Shown one piece after another: positions 1 through 7,239 of a stretch of DNA of 64,000 bases. Each line of letters starts with the position of its first letter. Position 1 is the first letter of the stretch. Under the pieces are notes generated by a model. The model was given only the letters and a program-made list of their open reading frames with translations. It did no database searches and was not told the DNA's origin. Position numbers and translations under genes: made by a program. Source of the DNA: a virus; the IMG/VR virus record IMGVR_UViG_3300025655_000030, positions 1 to 64,000 of that record; one strand, 5' to 3'.

Positions 1-199
1 TATTAGTGACCCGTTGCTCATTAGCTCTAGTAAACTTATACTGTTGCCAATTTCTTACTCCTCCATTAAATAACGCAAACCTAAATTCATCCCTATTTAA
101 GTCTACAAAATCACCCCTATTACGTGTAAATTCAGTACACCAAGTTGTTTTGCCTGACGCTGATATGCCTACAGTTAAAATTAATAATGGTTTATCCAT
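1..199 (-). CDS. pseT: 5' polynucleotide kinase, N-terminal part (runs off window)
   Basis: The first 66 codons, read leftward, give a P-loop kinase start. The motif GISASGKTT lies at residues 11-19, followed by a NRDEFR segment that matches the NRDDYR region of T4 polynucleotide kinase. That family phosphorylates 5'-OH RNA or DNA ends and, with RNA ligase, repairs tRNA cut by host anticodon nucleases. The start ATG overlaps the stop of the upstream gene (TAATG), so the two are probably translationally coupled. An RNA ligase lies two genes upstream in the same operon, which supports an RNA-repair role. The C-terminal phosphatase domain of T4 Pnkp would lie outside the window and cannot be checked. 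Confidence 0.85.
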   Translation of the reverse strand, partial: MDKPLLILTVGISASGKTTWCTEFTRNRGDFVDLNRDEFRFALFNGGVRNWQQYKFTRANEQRVTN

Positions 200-468
200 T
201 AATAGTTCCCTCCTAAATCCTTAAAATACAAACCATTAGATTCTTTATCGTTATAATATTTTGTGACTAATACTGTGTGACTAGAAAACACTAAATAAAT
301 CTCAAAAAAGTCTAATATATTTAATTTGTCAGGTCTTAGTTCATCTCGAATAAAGTCTTTCTGATTTACGAATGCTTTTTGTAAAGTAACCATCCCCATG
401 TGTTTAATAAACCAATTTGTTAAATGGGTATCTCCTATGTAATCATCTGGTATAAGTTTATTTCTCAA
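199..468 (-). CDS. hypothetical protein, 89 aa
   Basis: Not recognised. The likely start is TTG at 468, preceded by GGAG seven bases upstream, and the first codons overlap the end of the RNA ligase gene. The stop overlaps the kinase start. The protein is soluble, has a hydrophobic aromatic stretch near the middle (FFEIYLVF) and no cysteine motif. It is wedged between RNA ligase and polynucleotide kinase, so co-expression with RNA repair is certain if the operon reading is right, but no function follows from that. Confidence 0.6.
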   Translation of the reverse strand: MRNKLIPDDYIGDTHLTNWFIKHMGMVTLQKAFVNQKDFIRDELRPDKLNILDFFEIYLVFSSHTVLVTKYYNDKESNGLYFKDLGGNY

Positions 469-1621
469 GATAGTTCTCCAATAAATTGTATTTCGAGTTA
501 GTGGTTAATTTATCAAATAACTCCGTGAATGTCAAATCTTTATTTTTCTTTTTACTAAAAAGTAGCCCACATACAGGGTAGTCTTTAACTTGCAGAGCAA
601 ATTCTTTCTGGTCAGTTATATCCTTACTAGAATCCCACAATATTTGATACTCTGTTTTGCAGTTTTCAACTGAATTCATATAAGGTTTAAATCTTTCTTT
701 GTCCTCTGGAAAGATGCTTAAATATTCATCCTGTTCATTCATAATAATTAGATCCATAATACGTCTGTTACTCAACACCCCTTCACCTCTTAAGTGGTGA
801 GCTGCCACATATGCTGGATTCTTAACTTTAATTCTTGGAACACCCGACTCATCATACAACACATAACCTTCGTTCAGTTCTCTTAACTCTTTAGCTGCTT
901 TAATACAACATTCAATTGTATTAAATACATATGATTTAGGTGTACGTATGTTATACGAGTATATATAGTTTAAAAAGAAGTAATCATCCGAATAATTTGA
1001 GTATTCACCTGAAACATTATTTCTAACACTTAGTAAATAAGCACAACTTTCACTATATCGCGTAACTACCCTATTTTCAGGACTAACTACTTCAAATATA
1101 TATGTAATATTCTCAAGAAAAAACTCTGAAACATCCCCTAATGATTCCTCAATTAAATCCTTCCAAGATAAGTTAGTGCCATTAATCTTTAATTCACCGT
1201 CTGGCATAATCATACCTCTTGTACGATATAACCATTCACCTTTATAATAAAATAGACTTACTATACTACCATCTACTTTCTCATAGGCAGTCATTTTAGT
1301 AATGTCGTAATCAACACCTTGTTCTTCACCCTCATTGAAGAATCTATCAAAAGAACGACTTACTACAGTGAATTCTTTCTCCATAGTAGGCATCGAAACA
1401 CCAAAATCGTATTCAGGTATTTCTAACACTAAACTTCTACACTCTCTAGTTATATCATCATACTTTGGTGAATTTATTTGGTCATAATTTAAACAAACAA
1501 GTTTAGGATACTTATCATTAGAGGTGACTTTAATACCATATTCCGAAGTCAATTGACCTAATGCTTGTTCATACCAAATACCTCTCTCACAGAAACTATT
1601 TAGATATTCTAATACCTTCAT
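458..1621 (-). CDS. rnlA: RNA ligase, T4 Rnl1 family
   Basis: 387 aa, close to the 374 aa of T4 Rnl1. The nucleotidyltransferase motif I is EKVDGS with Lys115 as the predicted adenylylated residue. It is preceded by a SRSFDRFFN block like the Rnl1 RPxxKFFN segment, and followed by RTRG, then motif IV (NEGYVLYDE) and motif V (RIKVKN). The family joins 3'-OH and 5'-phosphate RNA ends using ATP. The gene lies in one leftward operon with polynucleotide kinase (1-199), the same pairing T4 uses to reverse tRNA cleavage by anticodon nucleases. That biological role is inferred from the pairing. The ATG start follows GGAGGGAGTAGG. Confidence 0.92.
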   Translation of the reverse strand: MKVLEYLNSFCERGIWYEQALGQLTSEYGIKVTSNDKYPKLVCLNYDQINSPKYDDITRECRSLVLEIPEYDFGVSMPTMEKEFTVVSRSFDRFFNEGEEQGVDYDITKMTAYEKVDGSIVSLFYYKGEWLYRTRGMIMPDGELKINGTNLSWKDLIEESLGDVSEFFLENITYIFEVVSPENRVVTRYSESCAYLLSVRNNVSGEYSNYSDDYFFLNYIYSYNIRTPKSYVFNTIECCIKAAKELRELNEGYVLYDESGVPRIKVKNPAYVAAHHLRGEGVLSNRRIMDLIIMNEQDEYLSIFPEDKERFKPYMNSVENCKTEYQILWDSSKDITDQKEFALQVKDYPVCGLLFSKKKNKDLTFTELFDKLTTNSKYNLLENYLEK

Positions 1622-1622
1622 C

Positions 1623-1805
1623 CTACTCCCTCCATTTTATATACATTACAAATTTTTCATTAAGTTTACTATTTTTATCAATAAAGTCAACATAAGTTAT
1701 ATCAGCCATAAATCCACCACCACAATCAGTAAGTTCTGTGTACTCTTGTATGACTTTATTACCAGACCTGTAAGGCAGGGGTCTATAAGGTGTTATTTGA
1801 TTCAT
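1623..1805 (-). CDS. hypothetical protein, 60 aa
   Basis: Not recognised. A short soluble protein whose start ATG shares its first base with the stop of the upstream gene (TAATG coupling). It is followed one base later by the RNA ligase gene. Tight packing in the operon is the main evidence that it is real. It has no cysteine pairs, membrane segment or known motif. Confidence 0.6.
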   Translation of the reverse strand: MNQITPYRPLPYRSGNKVIQEYTELTDCGGGFMADITYVDFIDKNSKLNEKFVMYIKWRE

Positions 1806-2008
1806 TAGTAATCACCCATTAACCAATCCATACCATAATCATCTACCCAATTCTTCCCATTAAGGATAGTTTCCTCATAACACTCCCCAAACTTGTTAAG
1901 GATAACTTTAGCACACATACCGTTGTAGTATATATTTACAGCAGCATTTTCTGGGTAATCCTCAGTATCAACATACTCTAACCAGAAACACTTGTATTTA
2001 ATACTCAT
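1805..2008 (-). CDS. hypothetical protein, 67 aa
   Basis: Not recognised. Acidic, aromatic-rich small protein with no membrane segment. The ATG at 2008 follows a clear GAGGAGG ribosome binding site. The stop overlaps the start of the next gene. It is the first gene after a 67-base gap that holds the 19-bp element shared with 40726-40744, so it may also have its own transcription start. Confidence 0.65.
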   Translation of the reverse strand: MSIKYKCFWLEYVDTEDYPENAAVNIYYNGMCAKVILNKFGECYEETILNGKNWVDDYGMDWLMGDY

Positions 2009-2035
2009 AAGACCTCCTCAATCGCTCTGTATTCA

Positions 2036-2054
2036 ATTATTTACCTATACCCTA
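2036..2054. repeat. 19-bp element shared with 40726-40744
   Basis: The sequence ATTATTTACCTATACCCTA occurs identically here and at 40726-40744. Both copies lie upstream of a leftward gene start (28 and 42 bases to the start codon). Read on the minus strand it is TAGGGTATAGGTAAATAAT. An exact 19-bp match placed in equivalent positions suggests a phage-specific promoter or protein-binding site. No sigma70 -35 box is obvious upstream. Confidence 0.45.
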
Positions 2055-2075
2055 GGCTACCCTACTACTTACCCT

Positions 2076-2219
2076 TTAAAGTTCACTACAGAAGCTTACA
2101 GCGCTATCTAGGAACTCTTGGAAAGCACACCCTCTAGGGCTATTGTATATATTATGGAAATATAGGTATTGCTCAATTTCGTAGTCAGTGTATCCAAAGT
2201 GTTTTAGTATGTCAATCAT
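2076..2219 (-). CDS. hypothetical protein, 47 aa
   Basis: A small gene starting MIDILKHFGY. Its ATG at 2219 overlaps the last eight bases of the methyltransferase gene (ATGATTGA). A putative GGAGTAAATA ribosome site lies in the end of that gene. The protein is predicted soluble and not recognised. The overlap and codon pattern match the small accessory genes elsewhere in this genome. Confidence 0.55.
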   Translation of the reverse strand: MIDILKHFGYTDYEIEQYLYFHNIYNSPRGCAFQEFLDSAVSFCSEL

Positions 2220-3009
2220 TATTTACTCCTATTATTCTATTAACTCCTATACTGAAATAATTGTCGTCCATCTCTATTCCAATAAACTTACGATTAAGGT
2301 TTTTAGCAGCTACGCCTGTTGTACCACTGCCCATAAATGTGTCTAAAACAGTTTCTCCCTCATTACTCCACGATTTTACGTGGTCTATTGCTAATTTGTC
2401 TGGAAATGTTGCAGGGTGTAGGATGCTCAGTTTGTCTTTTCTTGCGCCTCTCGGCAAATACCAAATGTTGATCTTTTGTTTATATTCTTTAACTACACCC
2501 TTTGCACTCCTATTACTCAGATCGTCTGAATCCTGCCTCATTGTGGCGGTTCTTTTCTGACCAAAGTTTGTTGTTTTTTCCATTAATGGATTGAAAGTGT
2601 CAGGTCTCCCCTTGCTAAAAATAAACATATACTCCCAGCATTGCTCATATCTGTTGTGAGTTTGCGGTGGCTTATTTGTTTGATAAATCATGGTATCATG
2701 CAAATTAAAACCACATTCCATAGCATATAAAGCTTGCTTAAAGCTTGTGCCGGTTTCGCTGCCTTTAATAGTGGCATCACCAACAACCCAGACGACAACC
2801 CCACCTTTTTTAGTCACCCTAAACAAATCAGACAATACGGATTTCCATACTGACTCATTCCATTTCTCGTTGTTTCCGTTGTAACTTCTTAGGTTATCAT
2901 ATGGTGGGGATGTGACTGTCAAATCAACACTCCCACTTTCAATTTCCTTCATCCTCTCTAGACAATCTCCTTTCATTAACCACATTTTATCATCTCTATA
3001 ATCAATCAT
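2212..3009 (-). CDS. DNA methyltransferase, beta-class (TSPPY)
   Basis: 265 aa. The catalytic motif IV is TSPPYDN (about residues 33-39) and the S-adenosylmethionine motif I is DTFMGSGTTG near the C-terminus, followed by GIEMD. Motif IV before motif I is the beta-class order. TSPPY is typical of N4-cytosine enzymes and some adenine enzymes, so the modified base is uncertain. No cognate restriction gene is next to it, so it is an orphan, probably protecting phage DNA from host restriction or marking it. It is the first gene of the leftward operon. The ATG follows AGGAGGAGT, with a sigma70-like promoter just upstream (3039-3066). Confidence 0.9.
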   Translation of the reverse strand: MIDYRDDKMWLMKGDCLERMKEIESGSVDLTVTSPPYDNLRSYNGNNEKWNESVWKSVLSDLFRVTKKGGVVVWVVGDATIKGSETGTSFKQALYAMECGFNLHDTMIYQTNKPPQTHNRYEQCWEYMFIFSKGRPDTFNPLMEKTTNFGQKRTATMRQDSDDLSNRSAKGVVKEYKQKINIWYLPRGARKDKLSILHPATFPDKLAIDHVKSWSNEGETVLDTFMGSGTTGVAAKNLNRKFIGIEMDDNYFSIGVNRIIGVNND

Positions 3010-3038
3010 TATTTACTCCTCCTAGTTAAACTTCACAT

Positions 3039-3066
3039 ATCTTACCATAACTTCTTTACCTGTCAA
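3039..3066 (-). promoter_or_regulatory. sigma70-like promoter for leftward methyltransferase/RNA-repair operon
   Basis: On the minus strand, TTGACA (3066-3061) is followed by a 16-base spacer and TAAGAT (3044-3039). The methyltransferase ATG lies 30 bases downstream with an AGGAGG site between. The -35 box is consensus and the -10 box is 4 of 6. Confidence 0.7.
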
Positions 3067-3119
3067 CCTTTTAAATACGCTTATTTTAAAATAATATCCT
3101 ATTAATAGTGAAATAGTTA

Positions 3120-3147
3120 TTGACAGATTTAATATACGTGTTAGAAT
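3120..3147 (+). promoter_or_regulatory. sigma70-like promoter P1, rightward
   Basis: TTGACA at 3120-3125, a 16-base spacer, and TAGAAT at 3142-3147. The surrounding 50 bases are nearly identical to the promoter at 3765-3792. No gene with a ribosome site follows for almost 700 bases, only structured sequence, so its product is probably RNA. Confidence 0.65.
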
Positions 3148-3153
3148 AAGAGT

Positions 3154-3360
3154 ATGGATAGAGATAAAACTCTTTTATGTGGTGAGTAAAACCATTGCGC
3201 ATATTAATCCATATTCCACTACAATGCAAGAGTGGATAGCGTTAGGGAGGAGAGTATTAATATATTCTCGGTTAAGAAACGCGATAGCCTGTATGACTGT
3301 TTAGAGTTGTATGAAAAGTCTTAACCTCCCCTAGTCTAAACAACTAGGTGTACGTAAACA
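3154..3360 (+). ncRNA. candidate structured RNA downstream of P1
   Basis: There is no credible reading frame here, but helices are dense. They pair 3215-3220 with 3231-3236 (TCCACT/AGTGGA), 3250-3257 with 3262-3269 (8 bp with a TAAT loop and one G-U), 3270-3277 with 3319-3326 (GGTTAAGA/TCTTAACC, perfect), and 3330-3335 with 3343-3348 (CCTAGT/ACTAGG). Two of them stack directly end to end. The block starts just after a consensus-like promoter. The 3' end is unclear, as no U-run terminator is visible. It could also be a replication or packaging signal in DNA. Confidence 0.35.
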
Positions 3361-3402
3361 AGTCACTAATTGATTTGTGGAAACTAAATATTTGGGAACC
3401 TC

Positions 3403-3633
3403 AAGAAGATATATTATCTTTCTAGTAAATTCTAATCTATTTTATGATAACTTCTATCCTAATCCTGCGTAATAAGTCATAGGGACTTTTCCATATTTTT
3501 ATGGTTGCTGGGTAGGGTAGCTTTTATCTAAAATTTAGAATTTCCTAAGAAGATATATTAAAGAATACTCTTAAAGAAGTAACTCTTAAAGAATAATATA
3601 TAAGAGTACTCTTAGTGGTCATAATACCACTAA
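3403..3633. repeat. AT-rich repeat cluster, possible origin or regulatory region
   Basis: AAGAAGATATATTA occurs at 3403-3416 and 3547-3560. ACTCTTAAAGAA occurs in tandem at 3567-3578 and 3582-3593 (period 15). A 14-bp perfect palindrome, TAAGAGTACTCTTA, lies at 3601-3614. It is followed by a TTAGTGGT/ACCACTAA hairpin at 3612-3633, and then two TATCTATTA copies. The block lies between divergent gene groups and has no gene. Iteron-like repeats in AT-rich DNA fit a replication origin, but this is inference. Confidence 0.4.
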
Positions 3634-3764
3634 AGGTTATATCTATTAAGATAATATCTATTATGATAACTATTAACTATTATCGGGTAGAATACTTATT
3701 TATATTATTACCAGTACAATATAATAGGTATATGAATTATTTTAAGGAAATAGTGAAATAGTTC

Positions 3765-3792
3765 TTGACAGGTTTAATATATGTGTTAGAAT
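3765..3792 (+). promoter_or_regulatory. sigma70-like promoter P2, rightward
   Basis: TTGACA at 3765-3770, a 16-base spacer, and TAGAAT at 3787-3792. The first gene, at 3828, follows directly. It is a close copy of the promoter at 3120-3147, including the upstream AATAGTGAAATAGTT and downstream AGAGATAAAA. Confidence 0.75.
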
Positions 3793-3827
3793 TATTATAA
3801 GAGTAGAGATAAAATAAAGGAAATAAC

Positions 3828-4022
3828 ATGAGTAGATGCCGTAGTTGTAACCGTAGACTAGAGGGTGAATTATTATCAACACTAGATAACGGAGATGTAG
3901 AAGATATGTGTTATGTTTGTCTAGGTCAAGTGTATAATGAATATAGTTATTTAGATGACCATGAGTACGTGCAGGGAAACCTTAAAGCAGGGTTAACTTC
4001 ACCTATTTTAACAAAAGAGTAA
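3828..4022 (+). CDS. small zinc-finger-like protein, 64 aa
   Basis: The protein starts MSRCRSCNRR and has CxxC at residues 4-7 and a second CxxC (CYVC) near residue 30, the spacing of a zinc ribbon. It is expressed directly from promoter P2, with AAAGGAA before the ATG. It is the first gene of the rightward unit and its own promoter resembles an early one. Small zinc-ribbon proteins of phages often bind nucleic acid or host proteins. The actual target is unknown. Confidence 0.75.
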   Translation: MSRCRSCNRRLEGELLSTLDNGDVEDMCYVCLGQVYNEYSYLDDHEYVQGNLKAGLTSPILTKE

Positions 4023-4030
4023 AATAAATG

Positions 4031-4059
4031 TTGACATGTATATTTTTATATGTTAAACT
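4031..4059 (+). promoter_or_regulatory. sigma70-like promoter P3, rightward
   Basis: TTGACA at 4031-4036, a 17-base spacer, and TAAACT at 4054-4059. It is followed by a short hairpin, ATTTAGT/ACTAAAT, at about 4087-4107 and then the 36-codon gene at 4137. It may also drive the structured RNA region beyond. Confidence 0.6.
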
Positions 4060-4136
4060 ATAGTATAGACAGTGAAAAAAGTTATTATTTAGTGTATTTA
4101 ACTAAATAGTGGTCAATTTGACTAATAGGAGTATTT

Positions 4137-4247
4137 ATGAGGGAAGAAGATTGGGGAGTTATTGATGGCTATCCTGATGCTAACCAAGATGGATATTTAG
4201 ATATTCACAGTGATGAGTGTGAACCACTTAGTACAGAAACTATTTAA
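4137..4247 (+). CDS. tiny acidic protein with EF-hand-like loop, 36 aa
   Basis: ATG at 4137 follows a good TAGGAG site seven bases upstream and lies about 75 bases after promoter P3. The protein is very acidic and contains DANQDGYLDIHSDE, which matches the spacing of an EF-hand or dockerin calcium loop (Asp1, Asn3, Asp5, Gly6, hydrophobic 8, Asp9). Whether so short a peptide binds calcium is unknown. The gene is real only if this ribosome site is used. No homologue is recognised. Confidence 0.5.
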   Translation: MREEDWGVIDGYPDANQDGYLDIHSDECEPLSTETI

Positions 4248-4266
4248 AATAGATACACAGGTATTT

Positions 4267-4343
4267 GCAGGTAACGATTGAAGACAGAGAGGATATTCTA
4301 GATAATACTTGAGTCGAGTGGTTTAACTCCACAACCTGCTCCA
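4267..4343 (+). other. tRNA-like element (degenerate)
   Basis: This 77-base stretch has a 6-bp terminal helix (GCAGGT/ACCTGC), one unpaired T and an encoded CCA end. It also has a 4-bp stem with the 7-base loop TTTAACT, close to a T-arm. The D-arm lacks its GG and the anticodon stem is poor (loop TTCTAGA), so it is not a normal tRNA. It may be a decayed tRNA or a tRNA-like domain at the 5' side of the structured RNA block. Confidence 0.25.
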
Positions 4344-4355
4344 ATTTAAAATAAA

Positions 4356-4885
4356 ATAATTATAATCTGCCGAATGAGTTTGACGAAATGTGCGATCATT
4401 CCACTTGAAAAGGAGATTGTAATTATACTTACAGCAACACCCTTCCAGCTACCCATAAGAACAGCTCCCTGCTTAGGGTTACTCTTTAATATAATATTTT
4501 GAGTCTAATATAAGAAACATTAAGACACTTGTAATTGTAAAGGTTCTCATTAACAAACTGGTATTATATTATAATTGTGTATATGTAGGTATCCAAGAGT
4601 GTGTAATTCCTATAAATGTGCCTACCTAATCCTCTAAGTATAATGGGGAGAGCTAATAGCTTAGTGTGGGGTTAAATGACAGAGTTTGCAGCGGCATATA
4701 CACAATAACTATTTCCAACAAAACTACTACACTTCCTTATAGTGCATCCTTAGTAGTTATCCTCAAAACCTGCCCACAGAACAACTATCATAGCGTAGGT
4801 TCCCCTTTAAGGTAAGTAAGGAATATTACATTCCCCCTATTAAGTCCCTCCTCCTGCTTAGTGGCTTACCTTATTTTTTATTTTA
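4356..4885 (+). ncRNA. candidate large ornate non-coding RNA (~0.5 kb)
   Basis: No gene fits here. Pairings seen: 4356-4368 with 4414-4426 (13 bp, one G-U), enclosing 4372-4377 with 4396-4401; 4487-4496 with 4562-4571 (10 bp), enclosing a GTCT/AGAC stem; 4575-4585 with 4695-4705 (11 bp, perfect), enclosing 4586-4591 with 4623-4628; 4722-4729 with 4751-4758, enclosing CACT/AGTG; 4767-4771 with 4797-4801; and 4809-4816 with 4865-4872 (AAGGTAAG/CTTACCTT), enclosing 4820-4824 with 4830-4834. The last stem is followed by a T-rich run like an intrinsic terminator. Size, phage location and a tRNA-like neighbour resemble GOLLD or ROOL RNAs, but no family signature was confirmed. Promoter P3 could supply transcription. 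Confidence 0.5.
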
Positions 4886-5049
4886 TATCGTCATTGTATT
4901 GATTGATTACTATCTCATGCAGTGGTTGATAAGTAGGTATTTTATAAGTTTTGACTGTTAAATAATTTATCACAACAGCACAAAACTACATCAATCAACT
5001 AAACAATATTTGAATCGACACGTTCGATAACAGAATTAAGGGGTAACAA

Positions 5050-7239
5050 ATGGCAATTTTTAAGGCGTTAGCCAATAAAATCACATCGGAATCCGGTGCA
5101 GATGTAACAAAATGGATTGATGATGACGGGTCAAGAGCGCTTGTATCACAACCAACAAATTTGCCACAATTTGATGGCACTGTCGTGTCATTTGTTAGAG
5201 CTAACGCTAATCAAATGTTTTTGCAAAATGACATTATCCCGCCCCTGTTGTCACAGACAGGAATGCCAAATGGGGCGCAAGGCGAGAACAGCAGCGGCGG
5301 TTTTACTTGTACAGGTTTAGACCGATTAGCAAACGGTAATTGGATAGTCGGCAATCACGGGATGAGCAGTGGAGCAGACCCAACACAAACACCGTCCATA
5401 GTAATATTAAATCCAGCCAGAACAGCTATAGTTGCAGAGTTCGATATGAGTGGAGCCATATTAGCCAATGGTGGCTCAATTCAGGGTGTCGCGGTTGCAG
5501 CAGATGGAACTTATTATGTTGCGGCAAGTGGCGCAAGCCTAATTCTTCATATAGATACTGATGGTTCAAAGCTTGGCGAAATAGCAGCAACAGACGTTAA
5601 CGCTTTAGCTTACGATGCTACTCGCCACGGCTTGTGGTGGAAAGATGACACAAATGCAACTTTGCATTTTTATGATCTTACTACTAGCGCAGAAATCACA
5701 GAAAATAACTTTAGCGTGTCAGGCGGCATTGACCATATAACTGTCACCGATGATGGCTACTTATTAGGTACAATTGGCGCTAATGGCGTGCAGGGAATTG
5801 TGCTTTGCTACGACACGCAGACGAAAGTTAAAGTTGGTAGATTAATTGAGTTAGAAAACTGTCAAGCCATTGAGGGCATTCACTACGACTCAACAACAAA
5901 AATTATAACTATTGCGAACGATGGTGGTTTTCATACTGAATCAACACCACCGATTAGTATATCTCTAACGTATGACGCTAGTGAGTTAATTTTAAGCCGT
6001 ACAAATTTTCTAGGGTTACACGGTAAAATAACACTAACGGGTGCAGCGCCAAGTAATCGTGAATTGATTATTGGGCATGAAAAAGCAGAGTCTAGCGCAC
6101 CCGATGTTGGTTGGGCTTTGTATGGAATGAGCAACAATAAATTAAGACTGCAAGTGTTAAGCCAAGACGGTAATCAAATTGTTTTGCGCGAGTGGTCTGT
6201 CACTAGAGGCGTAGAGTTTAGTTTTAGCATTTACTGTGATATTGACACAAACACAATTTATGGTGAGTTTGACGGGGTAGAAGTAGCGCCAAGCGGTACA
6301 ACGCTCAGCAGTCCATCGGCATTGATTGATGGTATGAATTCTGACTATTACTCAGTAGGTGAGCAGGCGACTGATACCTTTCCCGCGTCATTCTCAGTTA
6401 AGTCACTAGGCGTATCAACTAGCCTTGCCGAGTTCAATCAATTAGCAACTGACATACAAGTCGACCCAATTAGTAACACAGCGCCATCTGTCCCAACACT
6501 GTCAGCATCTAGCACAAGCCTAGCGGCAGGCGGCACGGCAACGCTAACTGCATCAAGTACCGATGCAGAAAACGACAGTATAACGTTTAACTGGTCAACT
6601 GACGCAGGAATATTAAGTTCGACAACTGGCAACAGCGCTGTATTTACAGCGCCAAGCGGTTCGAGTGCTGTTACTGCAACGATTAGCTGCACGGCTTCGG
6701 ATGGTGAGCTAACCAGTTCAGCGGGTACGATTAGTATTGATGTAGCGGCAGTTGTCATACCCGACACGATAAAACCCGTCATAAATCTTGTACCAAGCAC
6801 TTTGGTTTACAACCTGACAGTTGGTGATACGTTCACACTACCAACAGCTACATTGACTGATAATGTTGATTCAACAATTAGTATAAGTCCTGTCAGTAAT
6901 ACAGTTAACACTACTTTATCAGGTACTTATTCAGTAGTATATGCAGGATACACAGATTCTTCTGGTAATATAGCGGATAGTGTAACTATAACTGTTAATG
7001 TATCCCCTGAGATTCAATCTACAACTTCGGTATCTATCATAGATATTCCAGATGGTACTTATAGTTGTATATTCTTAGACGCAGTATCTGGGGAATTGAT
7101 TCTTAAAGCAGATTTAGAATTCATAAGTGAATTATCGGAAACAGTCACTTTGCCTGTATCATCTGGTACTAATTATGAAGTAGCTGTTAAAAACAATCCT
7201 TTAACTCATTACACAGGTAAACTAGGAGTAACAGTTTAA
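5050..7239 (+). CDS. large beta-propeller / Ig-like domain protein, probable virion or adhesin protein
   Basis: 729 aa without a signal peptide. Residues about 85-310 read as repeated propeller blades (LDRLANGNWIVGNHG, TVTDDGYLLGTIGANG), like SMP-30 or SdiA-regulated folds. Residues about 310-480 look like a concanavalin/LamG-type lectin sandwich. Residues about 480-570 form a PKD/cadherin-like domain. Residues about 575-655 form a DUF5011-type Ig domain (DNVDS, GTYSVVYAGYTDSSGN). The first 1.7 kb is visibly richer in G+C (gcg, ggc, cgc codons) than the rest and than neighbours, which suggests recent acquisition. The ATG follows AAGGGG. A host-recognition or surface-binding role is inferred from the domain types. 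Confidence 0.7.
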   Translation: MAIFKALANKITSESGADVTKWIDDDGSRALVSQPTNLPQFDGTVVSFVRANANQMFLQNDIIPPLLSQTGMPNGAQGENSSGGFTCTGLDRLANGNWIVGNHGMSSGADPTQTPSIVILNPARTAIVAEFDMSGAILANGGSIQGVAVAADGTYYVAASGASLILHIDTDGSKLGEIAATDVNALAYDATRHGLWWKDDTNATLHFYDLTTSAEITENNFSVSGGIDHITVTDDGYLLGTIGANGVQGIVLCYDTQTKVKVGRLIELENCQAIEGIHYDSTTKIITIANDGGFHTESTPPISISLTYDASELILSRTNFLGLHGKITLTGAAPSNRELIIGHEKAESSAPDVGWALYGMSNNKLRLQVLSQDGNQIVLREWSVTRGVEFSFSIYCDIDTNTIYGEFDGVEVAPSGTTLSSPSALIDGMNSDYYSVGEQATDTFPASFSVKSLGVSTSLAEFNQLATDIQVDPISNTAPSVPTLSASSTSLAAGGTATLTASSTDAENDSITFNWSTDAGILSSTTGNSAVFTAPSGSSAVTATISCTASDGELTSSAGTISIDVAAVVIPDTIKPVINLVPSTLVYNLTVGDTFTLPTATLTDNVDSTISISPVSNTVNTTLSGTYSVVYAGYTDSSGNIADSVTITVNVSPEIQSTTSVSIIDIPDGTYSCIFLDAVSGELILKADLEFISELSETVTLPVSSGTNYEVAVKNNPLTHYTGKLGVTV

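Noticed and set aside
4267-4343. A complete tRNA gene
   Set aside because: Acceptor-like and T-arm-like parts and CCA are present, but the T-loop reads TTTAACT, the D-arm has no GG pair, the anticodon stem is mostly mismatched, and spacing is off by one base. Kept only as a tRNA-like element.
4374-4502. A 42-codon frame starting MSLTKCAIIPL
   Set aside because: No ribosome site, unusual composition, and it overlaps the 13-bp helix and other paired segments of the structured RNA candidate.
5117-5561. Additional plus-strand frames inside the propeller gene
   Set aside because: They overlap a well-supported 729-codon gene in other frames, have no ribosome sites and show no protein-like motifs.
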